From: APNM01 sp040361335
GTDB lineage: Bacteria > Pseudomonadota > Gammaproteobacteria > Nevskiales > Salinisphaeraceae
Assembly: GCF_040361335.1 (NCBI RefSeq)
Contig: NZ_APNM01000004.1
Span: 62,001-126,000 of the forward strand
Reading direction: 5' to 3'
DNA length: 64,000 nt
Shown here: positions 61,013 to 64,000 of the stretch, one piece after another
How positions within the stretch are numbered: the first letter of the stretch is position 1
Layout: each line of letters starts with the position of its first letter
The notes under the pieces: model-generated
Seen by the model: the letters and a program-made list of their open reading frames with translations, nothing else
The model's database searches: none
What the model was told of the DNA's origin: nothing
Made by a program: the position numbers and the translations under genes

Positions 61013-62212
61013 ATGGCCCACGTGATGTCCGCGCACGCCCGCAACGCGCCGATCCTGCTGGCCTATCCCTTCCGGCCCTTCTTCCTGCTCGCGGCGCTTT
61101 ACGCCGCGGTCGGCGTGCTGGCCTGGGTCGGCTACCTGTTCGGGGGCTGGCCGTTGTCGCTCGGCGACGCGCCGGTGCGCTGGCACGCGCACGAGATGCT
61201 GCTGGGTTTCCTGCCGGCGGCGATCACCGGCTTCCTGCTGACCGCCATGACCAACTGGACCGGCGCGCCGCCGCTGGCCGGCCGGGGTCTGCTCGCCCTG
61301 GTCGCGTTGTGGCTGGCGGGGCGTGCCGCCATGTGGACCGGCACCTGGCTGCCGGCCTGGCTGGTGGCCGCGGTCGATCTGGCCTACCTGCCGGTGCTCG
61401 CGATCTACATCGCGCGCGTACTCCTTCGTTACGGCAACCGCCGCAACCTGTTCCTGGCCGGCGTCATCGGCCTGTTCGCGCTGGCCAACCTGCTGTTCCA
61501 CCTGCAGGCGCTCGGATGGACCGCGACCGCGATCGCCGGCGAACGCCTGGCACTGAACCTGATCACGCTGCTGATGGTCGTGATCGCCGGCCGCATCACG
61601 CCCGCCTTCACGGCGAACTGGCTGCGCATCCACGGCGAGGACCCGGACGTGGTCCAGCGCCTGCCGAACCTGGACCGCGCGGCCATCGCCGCCACGGCCC
61701 TGATGATCCCGGTCGACCTGATCCCCGGCTTGCCGCTGGCCGGCGCGCTGCTCGCCTTGGCCGCCAGCGTCGCCAACGGCGCGCGGCTGACGCTCTGGAG
61801 CGGCTGGCACGTCTGGCGCGAGCCGCTGCTGTGGATCCTGCACCTGGGCTATCTCTGGATCGTGGCGGCACTGTTGCTCAAGGGCCTGCAACCCTTCGCC
61901 GACGGCATCATTCCCACGGCCTGGATTCACGCGGTGACCGCCGGCGCCGCCGGTACCCTGATCATGGGCGTGATGACCCGCGTGTCCCTGGGACATACGG
62001 GCCGCGCCCTCTCCCTGCCGCCATTCGGCCTCGGCATGTACGCCGCGGTCCTGGCGGCCGGCCTGCTGCGCGTGGCCGCCGCCCTGGGCCTGCTCGACTA
62101 CCGGCTGGGCGTGAGCGCGAGCGCCCTCGCCTGGGCGGTCGGCTTCGGCCTGTTCGTCATCGCCTACTGGCCGATCCTGAGCCGGCCTCGGGCCGACGGC
62201 AGGCCGGGCTGA
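61013..62212 (+). CDS. nnrS: NnrS family protein
   Basis: 399 residues with about twelve TM helices. NnrS features: ILLAYPFRPFFLLAALYA at the N-terminus, VRWHAHEMLLGFLPAAITGFLLTAMTNWTG (conserved His), and MGVMTRVSLGHTGRAL near the C-terminus. NnrS proteins are haem- and copper-containing and protect cells against NO-derived stress; nnrS is part of NsrR regulons in several gammaproteobacteria. Last gene before the FNR box that heads nrdJ. Confidence 0.93.
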   Translation: MAHVMSAHARNAPILLAYPFRPFFLLAALYAAVGVLAWVGYLFGGWPLSLGDAPVRWHAHEMLLGFLPAAITGFLLTAMTNWTGAPPLAGRGLLALVALWLAGRAAMWTGTWLPAWLVAAVDLAYLPVLAIYIARVLLRYGNRRNLFLAGVIGLFALANLLFHLQALGWTATAIAGERLALNLITLLMVVIAGRITPAFTANWLRIHGEDPDVVQRLPNLDRAAIAATALMIPVDLIPGLPLAGALLALAASVANGARLTLWSGWHVWREPLLWILHLGYLWIVAALLLKGLQPFADGIIPTAWIHAVTAGAAGTLIMGVMTRVSLGHTGRALSLPPFGLGMYAAVLAAGLLRVAAALGLLDYRLGVSASALAWAVGFGLFVIAYWPILSRPRADGRPG

Positions 62213-62243
62213 CACCCTCATAGCACGCCGCAATATGTGGTGC

Positions 62244-62257
62244 TTGATCTATATCAA
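62244..62257 (+). promoter_or_regulatory. FNR/ANR box before nrdJ
   Basis: TTGATCTATATCAA matches TTGAT-N4-ATCAA exactly, with its centre 63 nt before the ATG of the ribonucleotide reductase gene. The 101-bp gap also contains an AT-rich stretch (GCACAGCATATTGG). Confidence 0.82.
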
Positions 62258-62313
62258 GGCACAGCATATTGGGGGCGGATAGGGTCGGCGGCACCATATA
62301 GGAGGAGTACGCC

Positions 62314-64000
62314 ATGGCCGATGCCGCGGCAGTTCATACCCTGTCGGGTGCCGTCGGCGGCATCCCGCTGCAGCCGGCGTCCCTGGACATCTGGGACCGG
62401 AAGTATCGCCTCGTAACCAAGGACGGGCGTCCCGTGGACCGGGACGTGGACGACACCTTCAAGCGGGTCGCGCGGGCGCTGGCGGAGATCGAGACCACGC
62501 CCGCCGCACGGGACGAATGGAACGAGAAGTTCCTTTGGGCGCTGCGCCACGGCGCCATCCCCGCCGGGCGCATCGTGTCCAACGCCGGCGCCCTGGCGCA
62601 CAAACCGGCCACCTCCACCATCAACTGCACGGTCTCGGGCACCATCGGCGACTCCATGGACGACATCCTGGCCAAGGTGCACGAGGCCGGACTCACCCTG
62701 AAGGCCGGCTGCGGCATCGGCTACGAGTTCTCCACGCTGCGGCCCAGGGGCGCCTATGTCTCCGGGGCCGGCGCGTACACCTCCGGGCCGCTGTCCTTCA
62801 TGGACATCTACGACCGCATGTGCTTCACGGTCTCCTCCGCCGGCGGTCGCCGCGGCGCGCAGATGGCCACCTTCGACGTGGGGCATCCCGATGTCCTGGA
62901 CTTCATCCGCGCGAAGCGCGAGGCCGGCCGGCTGCGGCAGTTCAACCTCTCGCTGCTGGTCACGGACGAGTTCATGCAGGCCGTGGCGCATGACGACGAA
63001 TGGCCTCTGGCCTTCCCATTATTGGCGGAGGAAGCCGCGGACGGCGGCGTCGATCTGGACGATCCGGCGCAGGTGATCTGGCGCGAGTGGCCGGCCACCG
63101 CGGGTTATGTCACCCGCGAGGACGGCGCGGTGGCCTGCCGGATATACCGCAAGGTCAAGGCCCGGGGCGTCTGGGACATGATCATGACGGCCACCTACGA
63201 CTACGCCGAACCGGGCTTCATCCTCATCGACCGTGTCAACGAACTGAACAACAACTGGTTCTGCGAGACCATCCGCGCCACCAACCCCTGCGGCGAACAG
63301 CCCCTGCCGCCCTACGGCGCCTGCCTGCTGGGCTCGATCGACCTGACCCGCTTCGTGCGCGACCCCTTCTCCGAGCAGGCCCGATTCGACTGGGAGACCT
63401 ACCGCGAGGTGGTCGATGTCTTCACCCGCATGCTGGACAACGTCGTGGAGATCAACGGCCTGCCGCTGGCGCGGCAGCGCGACGAGATCCTCCGCAAGCG
63501 CCGCCACGGCATGGGCTTTCTGGGCCTGGGCTCGGCACTGACCATGCTGCGCATGAAGTACGGCGAACCGGCGTCGCTGGCGTTCACCGAGCGCGCCGCC
63601 AAGGAAATGGCCCTGCAGGGCTGGCGCACGGCCCTGCAACTCGCCGAGGAGAAAGGGCCGGCGCCGATCATGGACGAGACGTTCACGGTCACCGAGGCGA
63701 TGCTGCGCCGTCGCCCGGAGATGGTGGCGGACGGCTACGAATCGGGCCAGACAGTGCCGGGACGCGTGCTGCACGCGAAGTACAGCCGCTATATGCAGAG
63801 GATCGCGGCCGAGGATCCCGACCTCGTGGCGCAACTCGCCGAGCGCGGCGCGCGCTTCACCCACCACAGCTCGATCGCGCCCACGGGCACCATCTCGCTG
63901 TCGCTGGCGAACAACGCCAGCAACGGTATCGAGCCCAGCTTCGCCCATCACTACTTCCGCAACGTGATCCGCGAGGGCCGCAAGTCCAAGGAAAAGGTGG
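62314..64000 (+). CDS. nrdJ: Ribonucleotide reductase, class II (adenosylcobalamin-dependent), 3' end outside the window
   Basis: 562 residues are visible and the frame is open to the window edge. Landmarks: STINCTVSG (first catalytic-site Cys), GCGIGYEFSTLRPRGA, NPCGEQPLPPYGACLLGSI (the thiyl-radical loop), KRRHGMGFLGLGS and SIAPTGTISL. The sequence and lack of a partner beta gene indicate NrdJ, which needs vitamin B12 and no oxygen for its radical. ATAGGAGGAG is an excellent ribosome site. Under the FNR box, so probably used when oxygen is low. A class I alpha subunit is a weaker alternative. Confidence 0.87.
   Translation, partial: MADAAAVHTLSGAVGGIPLQPASLDIWDRKYRLVTKDGRPVDRDVDDTFKRVARALAEIETTPAARDEWNEKFLWALRHGAIPAGRIVSNAGALAHKPATSTINCTVSGTIGDSMDDILAKVHEAGLTLKAGCGIGYEFSTLRPRGAYVSGAGAYTSGPLSFMDIYDRMCFTVSSAGGRRGAQMATFDVGHPDVLDFIRAKREAGRLRQFNLSLLVTDEFMQAVAHDDEWPLAFPLLAEEAADGGVDLDDPAQVIWREWPATAGYVTREDGAVACRIYRKVKARGVWDMIMTATYDYAEPGFILIDRVNELNNNWFCETIRATNPCGEQPLPPYGACLLGSIDLTRFVRDPFSEQARFDWETYREVVDVFTRMLDNVVEINGLPLARQRDEILRKRRHGMGFLGLGSALTMLRMKYGEPASLAFTERAAKEMALQGWRTALQLAEEKGPAPIMDETFTVTEAMLRRRPEMVADGYESGQTVPGRVLHAKYSRYMQRIAAEDPDLVAQLAERGARFTHHSSIAPTGTISLSLANNASNGIEPSFAHHYFRNVIREGRKSKEKV

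Noticed and set aside
62213..62313. Cobalamin riboswitch before nrdJ
   Set aside because: The gap is only 101 bp and shows no B12-box-like sequence; an FNR box occupies it.

Overview
The window is a high-GC stretch (about two thirds G+C by eye) that reads as the chromosome of a respiring gammaproteobacterium. Pointers are a fused nuoC/nuoD gene, a cbb3 oxidase cluster with FNR-type sites, azurin, an NsrR-type NO operator and an Aquifex-type aconitase. A Chromatiales-like lineage is a reasonable guess but is inference; no rRNA or universal marker gene lies in the window.

Layout. 1-5001: a 5'-truncated fatty acyl-CoA ligase, a PmtA-like methyltransferase, acireductone dioxygenase and aconitase. 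5190-20738: a complete nuo operon for respiratory complex I (nuoA, B, CD, E to N). Five of its junctions (CD/E, E/F, F/G, H/I, I/J) are filled by long inverted-repeat elements with a CACAGAG-type repeated sequence, and the J/K junction by a second hairpin family built on TTTCGTGT. A seventh site of the first family lies at 41789-41924. 20778-27181: a flavoprotein next to a styrene-oxide-isomerase (StyC) family membrane protein, an interrupted small gene, an ankyrin-like membrane protein, a GST/VOC/GST-like cassette, a LysE exporter and a RelBE-type toxin-antitoxin pair. 27269-31976: a DUF188 protein, a TonB-dependent receptor, a GFA-family protein and an SDF-family symporter.

32052-36808 is an ECF42-type sigma-factor locus: three DGPF/YCII proteins, a 49-residue MCPAC protein, a CMD-like protein, a VOC protein, a SnoaL-like protein, a DUF899 protein and the sigma factor. 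Two near-identical candidate promoters (TGTCGATC, then CGACTA after a 17-nt spacer counted from TGTCGA) stand before its two sub-blocks. 36794-43923 holds a PIN/AbrB toxin-antitoxin pair, a DUF2238 membrane protein, a cyclic-nucleotide-domain protein behind an FNR box, a methyltransferase, a FAD-linked oxidase, a TIGR01777 epimerase, an alcohol dehydrogenase and a TIGR04168 phosphoesterase.

43983-44574 carries two tRNA-Gly genes. The 22-nt 3' end of the second is repeated downstream at the head of each unit of a 136-bp tandem array (three units plus a remnant), a layout like the E. coli tyrT/rtT repeats. An XRE/AbiEii toxin-antitoxin pair follows immediately. 46169-48875 holds an HDAC-family deacetylase, a GNAT acetyltransferase and a medium-chain reductase.

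48954-64000 is a low-oxygen/NO respiration block: OmpW and a small K+ channel around an FNR box; ccoNOQP, ccoG, ccoH, ccoI, ccoS and a SafE-like protein behind another FNR box; azurin; an NsrR-type operator followed by hemerythrin, ferredoxin and NnrS; and a third well-placed FNR box before a class II (B12-dependent) ribonucleotide reductase that runs off the window. Together with the FNR box near 38766, these genes read as one microaerobic/nitrosative-stress regulon scattered over the window.
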